Positions 7,382 to 15,112 of a DNA stretch of 20,690 nucleotides are shown here, in pieces (positions within the stretch are counted from its first letter, which is position 1; every line of letters begins with the position of its first letter). The stretch spans positions 7,013 to 27,702 of the forward strand of contig DKDF01000101.1 in NCBI GenBank assembly GCA_002451755.1, read 5' to 3'. A program made the translations under genes and the position numbers. Source of the stretch: Ruminococcaceae bacterium UBA6855 (GTDB lineage: Bacteria > Bacillota > Clostridia > Oscillospirales > Acutalibacteraceae). The notes under the pieces are model-generated. The model was not told the origin of the DNA. It saw only the letters and a list, made by a program, of their open reading frames with translations, and searched no databases.

Positions 7382-9013
7382 ATGAAAAAAATCACGAGAA
7401 TAGCTTCAATATTTCTTTCGCTCGCGCTGATATTCTCAGCCGCCGCCTGCGGCAAGGACGGCTCGGGCGCGGCGCTTAGCTATCCGATAGCGGCTCAGCC
7501 GGATTGCCTCGACCCGCAGATAGCGCAGGGCGCGGAGGCAAAGACCGTCGTGCTCAACTGCTTCGAGGGGCTTGTCCGCAAGGACGCGGAGGGCAAGTAT
7601 TCCCCCGCCGCAGCGAAGAGCTGGAGCTATGATGCGTCCACGCTCACTTATACCTTCAAGCTCCGCGAGGACGCACGCTGGGTCATAATGAAAAAAGCAT
7701 TCAAGCCGATACTCGGCGACAACATAGACAAGACCTTCGACTCCCGCGTCACGGCGGCGGATTTTGTCTTTGCGCTCAGGCGCGCGGTAGCCCCCGCAAC
7801 GGGTGCGCCCGAAGCGCTGAGTCTCGGCGTCATAAAGAACGCAAAGAGCATAATAAACGGAAAAATGTCCTCCGACAAGCTCGGCGTGCAGGCGGTCGGC
7901 GACTTTGAACTGCGCATAACGCTCGAAAGCGCAACGGACGAGTCGGCTTTTCTTGATCTGCTGACAAAGGCAATATGCATGCCCTGCAACGAGACTTTCT
8001 TCAACGCCACCAAAGGGCGCTATGGGCTCGACTACTCGACGCTCCTGTGCAACGGTTCGTTCTATCTCTCATATTGGCTGCACGACTCCGCACTGACTAT
8101 AAAAAACAACGATGACTACACCGGACCTTTCCCCGCGAAACCGGCGAGCGTGTCGCTCGTAATCGACAGCGACAACGAGCAGAAGCTAAATTCCCTGCTC
8201 GACGGCACCTACTGCGCCGCCCAGCTCGGCACGACCGCGCCCGATTCGTCCGATCTCTCCGTAACAAAAAACTACGACACCGTCTGGGCGCTGTGCTTCA
8301 ACTGCGCCGACGCGCCGCTCTCCAACGTGCCGCTGCGCCGTGCGCTCTGCACTGCGGTCGACTACAACTCGCTTACACTCGAGAGCGAGGATATGCAGAA
8401 GACTTATTCTGTAATCCCGCCCTCCTGCTCCGCCGGCGAGGGAGCGGATCTCAGCAGCGAGCCTGTCAGCATTCTCGGCTACGATATGAACAGATCCGCC
8501 GGATACTGGACCCAGGCACAGAAGGATCTCACAGGTAAGCTGAGTCTCGAGATAATCTGCCTGCCCGAGCACGAAAACGCCATGCGCCGCATGATACAGG
8601 GCTGGCAGAAAGTGTTCGGTCTGAGCGTCAATTTCACCGTCACCGCGCTCGACAGCGCGACTCTTTCCTCGCGCGTGCAGGACGGCGACTATCAGATAGC
8701 CCTGACCTCCATGTCCGCGGGCATAACAGACGCCGCAGGTTTCCTTTCGACGCTCACATCGCAGGGGACAAATAATATAGTCCGCCTCAGCGACGCACAG
8801 TTTGACGCGTCCGTCAAGAATCTCAAGGCACTGAGCGGCTCCGAGCTCGTCAAGGCTTGCCGCAGCGCGGAGGGCAGACTGCTCTCGCTCGGCGCAGTGC
8901 TCCCGATGTTTATAACCCCGAGCTATTTTGCAACGGCAAAAGGCGTCAACGGTCTGAGCGTTGACCCGGAGAGCTCGGCGGTCGATTTTGTTTTCGTAAC
9001 GGCAAAGGACTGA
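7382..9013 (+). CDS. Oligopeptide ABC transporter substrate-binding lipoprotein (OppA/DppA family)
   Basis: 543 residues. The signal peptide ends in a lipobox, FSAAAC, giving lipidated Cys23. The start of the mature domain (QPDCLDPQ, then NCFEGLVRKD and KSWSYDASTLTYTFKLREDARW, VTAADFVFALRRA) is the classic extracellular solute-binding family 5 signature for peptide, nickel or related ligands. The usual W in the ADDVVFSL-type block and the C-terminal lobe are recognisable but divergent. The start at 7382 has GGAGG 6 bases upstream; an upstream in-frame extension lacks a signal peptide. No permease or ATPase genes are adjacent, so it is an orphan binding protein in this window; it may serve a distant transporter or act as a sensor. 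The VanZ-like gene starts 4 bases after its stop, implying one transcript. Confidence 0.9.
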   Translation: MKKITRIASIFLSLALIFSAAACGKDGSGAALSYPIAAQPDCLDPQIAQGAEAKTVVLNCFEGLVRKDAEGKYSPAAAKSWSYDASTLTYTFKLREDARWVIMKKAFKPILGDNIDKTFDSRVTAADFVFALRRAVAPATGAPEALSLGVIKNAKSIINGKMSSDKLGVQAVGDFELRITLESATDESAFLDLLTKAICMPCNETFFNATKGRYGLDYSTLLCNGSFYLSYWLHDSALTIKNNDDYTGPFPAKPASVSLVIDSDNEQKLNSLLDGTYCAAQLGTTAPDSSDLSVTKNYDTVWALCFNCADAPLSNVPLRRALCTAVDYNSLTLESEDMQKTYSVIPPSCSAGEGADLSSEPVSILGYDMNRSAGYWTQAQKDLTGKLSLEIICLPEHENAMRRMIQGWQKVFGLSVNFTVTALDSATLSSRVQDGDYQIALTSMSAGITDAAGFLSTLTSQGTNNIVRLSDAQFDASVKNLKALSGSELVKACRSAEGRLLSLGAVLPMFITPSYFATAKGVNGLSVDPESSAVDFVFVTAKD

Positions 9014-9017
9014 CAGG

Positions 9018-9515
9018 ATGAAAAAGAAAAATAAACTCAGATATATACTCCCCGAAAATCGGACGGTGCGCATCGTGCTCGCCGTCTTTTTCTGGTTATT
9101 GGCGGCGGCGTGCGCCGGATGCATATTCTGGCTTTCGAGCCGTGACGGTACTCAGTCAAAGGACATGAGCGACAATGTGCGCGGAATTTTGGCGAAGCTC
9201 TTCGGTCCTCTTCTAAACAGCTTTATTGTGCGAAAATTCGCGCATTTCTTCGAATATGCTGCGCTCGGATTTCTTATCGGCTGCGCGCTTTTCCTCAGCC
9301 GCAGGCGTTTTTCGCCTGTTATCTCCGTCATTTGCAGCACCCTTTATTCGGTAAGCGACGAGATACATCAGTATTTTGTCCCCGGCCGCGCATGCCGCAT
9401 TTTCGATGTCGGGGTCGACACCCTCGGCGCGCTGACAGGTATACTTGTTCTCACGCTCATAATTCTTATAATAAACTCAATTGCAATGCACCGAAAGGAA
9501 AAATATTCCGCGTAA
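9018..9515 (+). CDS. VanZ-like family membrane protein
   Basis: 165 residues with membrane helices near 20-42, 75-95, about 100-115 and 135-155. The family block is clear: RKFAHFFEYAALGFLIG, then SDEIHQYFVPGRACRIFDVGVDTLGALTG. VanZ of Enterococcus gives low-level teicoplanin resistance; most chromosomal relatives have no proven function, though envelope roles are assumed, so resistance is not inferred. The conserved Lys, His, Glu and Asp residues expected in the family (K73, H76, E79, the DExHQ motif) are present. It starts 4 bases after the binding-protein stop, with an AAAGGA ribosome binding site inside the end of that gene, so translation is probably coupled. Confidence 0.88.
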   Translation: MKKKNKLRYILPENRTVRIVLAVFFWLLAAACAGCIFWLSSRDGTQSKDMSDNVRGILAKLFGPLLNSFIVRKFAHFFEYAALGFLIGCALFLSRRRFSPVISVICSTLYSVSDEIHQYFVPGRACRIFDVGVDTLGALTGILVLTLIILIINSIAMHRKEKYSA

Positions 9516-9531
9516 ATTTTTAGCATTTCTA

Positions 9532-9561
9532 TTGTCGTTTTATAACAGTATATGATATAAT
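9532..9561 (+). promoter_or_regulatory. rlmB: Candidate promoter of rlmB
   Basis: TTGTCG (9532-9537), 18-base spacer, TATAAT (9556-9561), 40 bases before the start codon. It begins 17 bases after the VanZ-like stop; no terminator separates the two genes, so read-through from upstream is also possible. Confidence 0.6.
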
Positions 9562-9601
9562 AAAGCCTATATAGAGACTTTTTGGCTGAGAGGTATATTC
9601 A

Positions 9602-10339
9602 ATGGATCATAAAGAGGGGCTCATAGTCGGGCGCAACGCAGTGCTTCAGGCTCTCGAAAGCGGCAGAACGATAGACAGCGTGACCGTTGCACAGGGTCAG
9701 CGCGGCGGACAGGCAGGCAGAATAATAGACATCTGCCGCGAGCGCAAGATTCCCGTCAAATTTGCCGATCAGCGCAGGCTCGGCCGCCTCTGCGACGGCG
9801 CGGCGCACCAGGGCGTTGCGGCATTTGCCGCGGCTCACGAATACGCTGAGCTGGACGATATCTTCGCCCTCGCCGAGAGCAGGAACGAAAGCCCGTTCAT
9901 AGTCGTGTGCGACTCACTTGAAGACCCGCACAACCTCGGCGCCATACTCAGAAGCGCGGAGGCAGCCGGAGTTCACGGGGTAATTATCCCGAAGCGCAAC
10001 TCAGTGACCCTCAACTACACGGTCGCAAAGACCTCGGCGGGCGCTGTTGAATATGTCCCCGTAGTAAAGGTCGCGAACCTCCCCGCCGCCATTGACGAAC
10101 TCAAATCGCGCGGCGTCTGGATATTCGGCGCGGACATGGACGGCACGGATTACACCGCCCTCGACTACAGCGGCAGCATCGCTCTCGTCATCGGTTCCGA
10201 AGGCAAGGGTATAGGCCGTCTCGTGCGCGAAAAATGCGATTTCATTGCCTCCCTGCCGATGCGCGGCAAGATAAATTCTCTCAACGCCTCCGTCGCGGCG
10301 GGAATCCTCATGTTCGAAGCGGCGAAACACAGAAACTGA
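9602..10339 (+). CDS. rlmB: 23S rRNA 2'-O-methyltransferase, TrmH/SpoU family (RlmB-like)
   Basis: 245 residues, the normal length. Residues 5-80 are the SpoU substrate-binding domain (GRNAVLQALESGR, HQGVAA). Residues about 97-240 are the SPOUT methyltransferase with its three motifs: DPHNLGAILRSAEAAG (N111, R117), ALVIGSEGKGI (198-203) and INSLNASVAAGILMFEA (N228). RlmB methylates G2251 in the 23S rRNA peptidyl-transferase loop in E. coli using S-adenosylmethionine; paralogues with other targets exist, so the exact nucleotide is inferred. AGAGG lies 8 bases before the ATG. The next gene begins 52 bases downstream with no terminator, suggesting co-transcription. Confidence 0.92.
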   Translation: MDHKEGLIVGRNAVLQALESGRTIDSVTVAQGQRGGQAGRIIDICRERKIPVKFADQRRLGRLCDGAAHQGVAAFAAAHEYAELDDIFALAESRNESPFIVVCDSLEDPHNLGAILRSAEAAGVHGVIIPKRNSVTLNYTVAKTSAGAVEYVPVVKVANLPAAIDELKSRGVWIFGADMDGTDYTALDYSGSIALVIGSEGKGIGRLVREKCDFIASLPMRGKINSLNASVAAGILMFEAAKHRN

Positions 10340-10391
10340 CTTTTATCCGATTTTTTCAGCATATAAGCATATATAAATTGGGGTGAGATGA

Positions 10392-13300
10392 GTGGAAAAC
10401 AAACCTTCCGATAAGCGGAGCAACATGCCGCTTGACAAAGTTCTCTACCAAGTGGCGAAGATTGAACACGACAGCGGCGAACCGGACAAGATCTGGGAAA
10501 TAACCGACATAGACGATCTGATAGCGAGCACGGGCGCCGATTCCGCGGCACTTGACTACGATGACGACGATGAGCTTCTGATGAGCATCGCCTACTATAA
10601 AAACAGATACTCTGACTATGACATATCGTCGGAGCATGAGACTATATATACAGACCCGAAAGAGCCGGAGTCCGAGCCCGACGAAGAGCCCGACGAAGAG
10701 CCCGAGCCGGAAGAAGCCGAACCCGAAAATCCGGCGGACGAACCGGAAGCTTCGGCAGAAGCAGAAACCGAAGAGCCTGCCGAGCCCGCAGAATCAGACG
10801 AGGCGGAGCAGATTGACGAAGACGAAGAACCCACCGAAGAGTCCGGTGAAACCTCGGACGAAGTACCTTTTGCGGAGCTCGAAAAATCTGTTGACGAAGC
10901 TTCTTCTGCAGAACCCGAAAACGAAGCAGCAACAGAAGCTCCCGCAGAGCCGGAAGAAGCCGAAGCGGCGCAGGAATCTGACGACGGAGCAGAGGCGGAA
11001 GGCGAAGAAGCTCAGGCTGAAGAAGTTCCCGCCGATGAGAGCGAGGATATATACTCCGATTCAAAATTCGAGCTGTCCGTTGTGAAAGCCGACAGCGAAG
11101 ATGATGATATACAGGAATCGGAAACTGAAAACGAAGATAATACGGACGAATCCGATGAGCAAAATAAAGATGATAATATTCTGACGCTCCACGGCGAGGA
11201 AGAAGAGTCTGAGAACGAGGACGAAGCCGAGAAAAAGCCGACGGTAGAGGAGCTTTTCGGTTCTCCGGCGTCGAAATATTTCGGCGATCCTACAGAGGAG
11301 CCGGAGAAAGACTCCGAGCGCGAGAGCCGCGCCATACCCGGTCTGTTCGGCGACACAGTCGTGTTCGGTCCGATGAAATCCCTTTCCGAGCCGGCGCAGA
11401 GCAAGCCTGACGACGAATATAAAACAAAGCTCATGACCGCGATAGGCTCGGCAAAAGCGCCGCAGAGCGCCGAGACGATAGAGAAGCCCGGCGTTATCTT
11501 AAAGCGCGGTCCGCTCTCCGAGACATCGGGGCTCGAGCCCCTGCCGCAGGTCATTCCCGCCGAAGAGTTTGTCGGCTCGGCGGACGATAAGCCCGCGTCG
11601 ATAGAGGATCAGCCTTTCACTAATCCCGCCGCCGGCAATCAGCCGGAGGAGGAGCAGATGATGCTCAGCGGCTTCGGCGAAGAGCCGGAGACCGAAAAAA
11701 TAGACGAAGACGAACTTCGCAGCGAGCTCGACAAAAAGAGGGCGGAGAAGAAGAAAAAGTTCGTTCTGCTCGGCGGCATCGGCGACGACGAGCCGCAGGA
11801 GGACGAAAATCTGTCCGAAGAGAAAGAGGACGAGCCGGAGGAGCAGCACGAGGAGAAGAAAAAGCGCTCCGAAAAAGCTCCCCTCGAATACGAAAAGCCC
11901 GAACAGCGCGGAAGAGTCTATAACAGCCTCAAAAACGCCGCATCGCAGTTCAAGACCTCGGTTATCGGTCTGTGCGTACTTGAAGGCGTATCGCTGCTTC
12001 TGCTGCTCGTGCCGAAAATTCTCGAGTGGGCGGCGATAGACGCGCCCGCATTCGACCGCGGAGGCGCGGGACTCGCGGCAGCGAATATAGTGCTTCTGCT
12101 CGCGTCGTTCTATCTCGCGTTCCCGAATATTTTATCCGGCGCAAAAGCGCTTGCAAACGGCCGTGTTACCGGCGGCGCAGTCGGCGGGCTGACATTTATA
12201 CTCGCCCTTGTTCAGACAATACTCTCGTTCTTCAACAAATCGCCCGAGGGTGCTTCTGGCATGTTCTACTGCGCGGCGGCGATATTCGCCCTGCTCATGA
12301 CCGCCGAAAACAGCAGCCGCGGCACGGCGCGCGTGATGCAGAATTTCCTCTTCTGCACCGCAAAGCGCAAATCAGGGCTCTACGGCATAAGGGCTATCGA
12401 GAGCGAAAAGGACGCTTTTGAGGTCGGACGCGCGCTCAAGATGGGCAATCCCGACATTTTATATTCCGGCAGGGTCGAGTTCCCCGCCGATTTCATCAAA
12501 AATTCCGAAGCCAACTCCCCTGCTGACAGCTGCATAAAGCGCAGCCTGATAATTTCTTCGGCCGTCTCCGTGCTGCTCGCAGTTATATCGGGAATAATAA
12601 CAAAAGATATCTTCCAGGCGTTCGGCGTGCTCACCGGCGCGTTCTGCCTGACCTCGCCCTGCGCCATTGAACTCGCGCTGATGATCCCGCTCTATCTCGA
12701 GAACAGGAAGCTCAACGCGGAGGGCGGAATGATAGCGGGCTACGATGCGGCTCTCGAATGTTCAGAAGCGGTCGCCGCCTCCGTTGACAGCGCCGATCTC
12801 TTCGACCGCGCCGCTTGCGAGATGCACGGAATGAAGGACTTCCATACTGTACGCATAGACGATGTTCTGCTCTACGCAGTCGCTATAGTGCTCAAATCCG
12901 GCGGTCCGCTCACAGATGTTTTTAACCGCATTATCGGCGGCTCGACCGAGCTTCTGCCGCCCGTGCGCGACATGATATATGAGGACAGGCTCGGGCTTTC
13001 CGCCACAATATATAACCAGCGCGTGCTGCTCGGCAACCGCAACCTGCTCACGCACCACAATATCGAAGTGCCGCTCAAGTCCGAGGAGGACAAGGTAAAG
13101 CGCAACGGGCGCAAGATTCTCTACATAGCCATCGACTCGCAGGTCGCGGCGATGTTCGTTTTCAACTACGCCGAGGACGCTTCGCTCAAGGATTCGATAA
13201 ACGAGATGGCGGACAACGGCTTCAGCCTTGTCGTCCGCACGGACGACCCGAATGTGACCGACGAGCTCATCGCCGCACGCTTCGGCATAGCGCAGAAAGA

Positions 13301-13616
13301 TGTCAAAATGACGCTCTCCCACGGCGCGCGCATATTCAGCGCATACCGCGACAGCGTTGTTGACTCGGCTCCCGCAAAGGTCATGCACGACGGCTCCGCC
13401 CGCTCTTACTTCAAGAGCATCGCGGCGTGCGACAGACTCGCAAACTTCGCTTCGCGCTGGGCAGTGTTCGCCCTTATCGTGCAGGCGGTCGTGGCGGCGG
13501 GTGCAATACTCTGCGTCGCTCTAAAGGCGTTCGCGTTTGTGTCGCCCCTGACGGCGGTTATAGTTCAGGCCGCGATAGTGGCTTTCAGCGTAATACTGGA
13601 AAAATTCAAAAGATAA
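10392..13616 (+). CDS. Degenerate P1B-type ATPase (pseudoenzyme) with long acidic N-terminal arm
   Basis: 1074 residues from GTG; GGGGTGA lies 5 bases upstream and the nearby ATG at 10388 is out of frame. Residues about 75-510 are low-complexity, rich in Glu, Asp, Pro and Ala, probably disordered. Four helices follow (about 523-545, 559-581, 596-614, 621-638), then a soluble stretch where the actuator domain should be, two helices (719-737, 741-767) with SPC (755-757) at the CPC/SPC/TPC metal site, a soluble region to about 1015 and two final helices. The soluble region aligns by eye with P1B ATPases: ASVDSADLFDRAAC replaces the VDTVVFDKTGTLT block (D805 kept, KTGT lost), GGPL replaces EHPL, RVLLGNRNLL (G881-N882-R883) is retained, VVRTDDPN replaces VMLTGDN, and no GDGxND or TGE is found. 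ATP-driven transport is therefore unlikely; function unknown. Confidence 0.8.
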   Translation: MENKPSDKRSNMPLDKVLYQVAKIEHDSGEPDKIWEITDIDDLIASTGADSAALDYDDDDELLMSIAYYKNRYSDYDISSEHETIYTDPKEPESEPDEEPDEEPEPEEAEPENPADEPEASAEAETEEPAEPAESDEAEQIDEDEEPTEESGETSDEVPFAELEKSVDEASSAEPENEAATEAPAEPEEAEAAQESDDGAEAEGEEAQAEEVPADESEDIYSDSKFELSVVKADSEDDDIQESETENEDNTDESDEQNKDDNILTLHGEEEESENEDEAEKKPTVEELFGSPASKYFGDPTEEPEKDSERESRAIPGLFGDTVVFGPMKSLSEPAQSKPDDEYKTKLMTAIGSAKAPQSAETIEKPGVILKRGPLSETSGLEPLPQVIPAEEFVGSADDKPASIEDQPFTNPAAGNQPEEEQMMLSGFGEEPETEKIDEDELRSELDKKRAEKKKKFVLLGGIGDDEPQEDENLSEEKEDEPEEQHEEKKKRSEKAPLEYEKPEQRGRVYNSLKNAASQFKTSVIGLCVLEGVSLLLLLVPKILEWAAIDAPAFDRGGAGLAAANIVLLLASFYLAFPNILSGAKALANGRVTGGAVGGLTFILALVQTILSFFNKSPEGASGMFYCAAAIFALLMTAENSSRGTARVMQNFLFCTAKRKSGLYGIRAIESEKDAFEVGRALKMGNPDILYSGRVEFPADFIKNSEANSPADSCIKRSLIISSAVSVLLAVISGIITKDIFQAFGVLTGAFCLTSPCAIELALMIPLYLENRKLNAEGGMIAGYDAALECSEAVAASVDSADLFDRAACEMHGMKDFHTVRIDDVLLYAVAIVLKSGGPLTDVFNRIIGGSTELLPPVRDMIYEDRLGLSATIYNQRVLLGNRNLLTHHNIEVPLKSEEDKVKRNGRKILYIAIDSQVAAMFVFNYAEDASLKDSINEMADNGFSLVVRTDDPNVTDELIAARFGIAQKDVKMTLSHGARIFSAYRDSVVDSAPAKVMHDGSARSYFKSIAACDRLANFASRWAVFALIVQAVVAAGAILCVALKAFAFVSPLTAVIVQAAIVAFSVILEKFKR

Positions 13617-13620
13617 TTGC

Positions 13621-13653
13621 AGGGGCTGCGCTGAAAATGCGACAGCCCCTTTC
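13621..13653 (+). terminator. Weak terminator or attenuator hairpin
   Basis: AGGGGCTG (13621-13628) pairs with CAGCCCCT (13643-13650), extended inside by CGC/GCG with a one-base bulge. Only TTTCT-like sequence follows, so termination is probably partial and the downstream epimerase gene may be read from the same transcript. Confidence 0.5.
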
Positions 13654-13670
13654 TGAAAGGATAAGCGGAT

Positions 13671-14756
13671 ATGCAGGAAAAATCAGTCAAGACAAAAATT
13701 GATTTAAGCGGCAAGACCGTGCTCGTGACGGGCGCGGCGGGATTCATCGGCTCTTTTCTCTCGGAGCGTCTGCTCTCGGACTTTGAAGATATCCGCGTCA
13801 TCGGCTTCGACAGCGTCAACGACTACTACGACATCCGCCTGAAAGAGTCGCGGCTCGAAAAGCTTCAGAAACACAGAAATTTCATTTTTATCAAAGCTAA
13901 CCTTGCTGACAAGGACAAAGTGAGCGAAGTGTTCCGCGAATATTCGCCGCAGATAGTTGTCAACCTCGCGGCGCAGGCGGGGGTGCGCTATTCTATAACG
14001 AATCCCGACGCCTATATCGAATCGAATCTTATCGGCTTTTATAATATTCTCGAGGCCTGCCGCCACTCATATGACGATGGCGCGACACCTGTCGAGCATC
14101 TTGTATATGCTTCGAGCTCGTCGGTCTACGGCAGCAACAAAAAAGTGCCATACAGCACCGACGACAAAGTCGACAACCCCGTCAGTCTCTATGCCGCAAC
14201 AAAAAAATCCGACGAGCTGATGGCTCACGCCTATTCGAAGCTCTATAACATTCCCTCGACGGGGCTTCGCTTCTTCACGGTCTACGGACCCGCAGGCCGC
14301 CCGGACATGGCGTATTTCGGCTTCACAAATAAGCTTCTTCGCGGCGAAACAATCAGCATTTTCAACTACGGCAACTGCAAGCGCGACTTCACATATATCG
14401 ACGATATAGTTGAGGGAGTCGTGCGCGTCATGCAGGGCGCGCCGGAGCGAAAAAACGGCGAAGACGGTCTGCCCGTTCCGCCGTATGCGGTCTATAATAT
14501 AGGCAACCAGAACCCCGAAAACCTGCTCGACTTCGTCGACATTCTCCAGCAGGAGCTCATCGCCGCGGGCGTTCTGCCGGACGATTACAACTTCGAGGCG
14601 CACAAGCAGCTCGTCCCGATGCAGCCCGGAGATGTCCCCGTGACCTATGCGGACACGACCCCGCTCGAGCGCGACTACGACTATAAGCCCTCAACCGATC
14701 TCAGAACCGGGCTGCGTAATTTTGCCCGCTGGTACAAAAATTTCTACAAGATTTGA
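13671..14756 (+). CDS. NAD-dependent nucleotide-sugar epimerase, UDP-glucuronate 4-epimerase-like
   Basis: 361 residues, an extended SDR. It has VLVTGAAGFIGS (GxxGxxG at 21-27), LAAQAGVRYSI, YASSSSVYGSNK (148-157), Y174-xxx-K178 (YAATKKSDE) and LRFFTVYGPAGRPDMA. The AQAGVRYS and GPxGRPDMA signatures are typical of UDP-glucuronate 4-epimerases (CapI/LspL type), which make UDP-galacturonate for capsule, wall or exopolysaccharide; UDP-GlcNAc or UDP-glucose 4-epimerase activity is less likely. All catalytic residues are present. The start has AAAGGA 9 bases upstream. There are no glycosyltransferase genes next to it, so the polysaccharide it feeds is not visible here. Confidence 0.9.
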   Translation: MQEKSVKTKIDLSGKTVLVTGAAGFIGSFLSERLLSDFEDIRVIGFDSVNDYYDIRLKESRLEKLQKHRNFIFIKANLADKDKVSEVFREYSPQIVVNLAAQAGVRYSITNPDAYIESNLIGFYNILEACRHSYDDGATPVEHLVYASSSSVYGSNKKVPYSTDDKVDNPVSLYAATKKSDELMAHAYSKLYNIPSTGLRFFTVYGPAGRPDMAYFGFTNKLLRGETISIFNYGNCKRDFTYIDDIVEGVVRVMQGAPERKNGEDGLPVPPYAVYNIGNQNPENLLDFVDILQQELIAAGVLPDDYNFEAHKQLVPMQPGDVPVTYADTTPLERDYDYKPSTDLRTGLRNFARWYKNFYKI

Positions 14757-14784
14757 ATGGCATATTATTATATATATAAATGTA

Positions 14785-14817
14785 TGTCTTTCGGGTCAGA
14801 AATGTGGACGAAAGACA
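14785..14817. repeat. Inverted repeat, 9-bp perfect arms
   Basis: TGTCTTTCG (14785-14793) and CGAAAGACA (14809-14817) with a 15-base loop, 29 bases after the stop of the epimerase gene. No U-tract on either side, so a transcript-end stabiliser rather than an intrinsic terminator is likelier. Confidence 0.5.
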
Positions 14818-14883
14818 AATTGGAATTTATCTTATTGTGTATGTTATCAATTGCGCATTAAATATTACAAATCGGCACAATCA

Positions 14884-14926
14884 TGCAGGGGCGGATATCA
14901 TCCGCCCGCAGATTTAACGCAAATCT
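14884..14926. repeat. Double hairpin with GC-rich palindrome
   Basis: GGGCGGAT/ATCCGCCC (14889-14907, 3-base loop) is extended by TGC/GCA outside a 2-base bulge. A second hairpin, AGATTT/AAATCT with a 5-base loop, directly follows (14910-14926). The form resembles dispersed palindromic units seen in intergenic DNA of Clostridia, but only one full copy is in this window. Confidence 0.45.
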
Positions 14927-14975
14927 ATTATTTATGTCTTGTAGGGCGCAGCTATTGAAAGCCCGATTATAGAAG

Positions 14976-15004
14976 TCGCTTGAGCTTTGCCATAGCTCAA
15001 GCGA
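14976..15004. repeat. Inverted repeat, 11-bp perfect arms
   Basis: TCGCTTGAGCT (14976-14986) and AGCTCAAGCGA (14994-15004) with a 7-base loop. No U-tract. It lies 50 bases from the terminator of the minus-strand gene. Confidence 0.5.
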
Positions 15005-15051
15005 TAGCCCGCTTCCCATTCATTTCGTGCCCTGACTCGAAATATTTCAAC

Positions 15052-15090
15052 AAAAAAATCCTACCCGATGCTGCTGCGCGGGTAGGATTT
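15052..15090 (-). terminator. Rho-independent terminator, probably bidirectional
   Basis: AAATCCTACCCG (15056-15067) pairs with CGGGTAGGATTT (15079-15090), 12 bp, 11-base loop. On the minus strand it is followed by a T-run, making a strong terminator 22 bases after the stop of the gene at 15113-16210. On the plus strand a shorter T-run (TTTCTGTT) follows. Confidence 0.85.
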
Positions 15091-15112
15091 CTGTTATATT
15101 CACTCTCTGATA

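Larger units (their letters stand above)
14757..15055. other. Gene-free, hairpin-rich intergenic spacer
   Basis: About 300 bases with no credible coding sequence between two converging genes. It contains at least four inverted repeats (listed separately) and two related starts, GCAGGGGCGG at 14885 and GTAGGGCGC at 14941. Composition switches between AT-rich and GC-rich blocks. I see no terminator with a proper U-tract for the plus-strand epimerase gene; the hairpins at 14785-14817 or the bidirectional terminator at 15056-15090 may serve. Confidence 0.6.

Noticed and set aside
8186..9124. A 312-codon minus-strand open frame
   Set aside because: It is antisense to the binding-protein gene and crosses the junction with the VanZ-like gene; composition rich in Arg, Ala and Cys is typical of a shadow frame.
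9018..9515. Glycopeptide resistance determinant
   Set aside because: VanZ-like proteins are widespread in Clostridia chromosomes and no vanHAX-type genes are nearby; resistance is not supported.
10642..11085. Arg/Leu-rich and Lys/Pro-rich frames within the acidic arm
   Set aside because: Alternative frames of GAA/GAG/CCG repeats produce such low-complexity products; the acidic frame continues into a well-formed membrane protein.
14757..15112. Possible CRISPR array or tRNA in the hairpin-rich spacer
   Set aside because: The inverted repeats differ from each other and are not regularly spaced, and no cloverleaf with a T-loop can be drawn.
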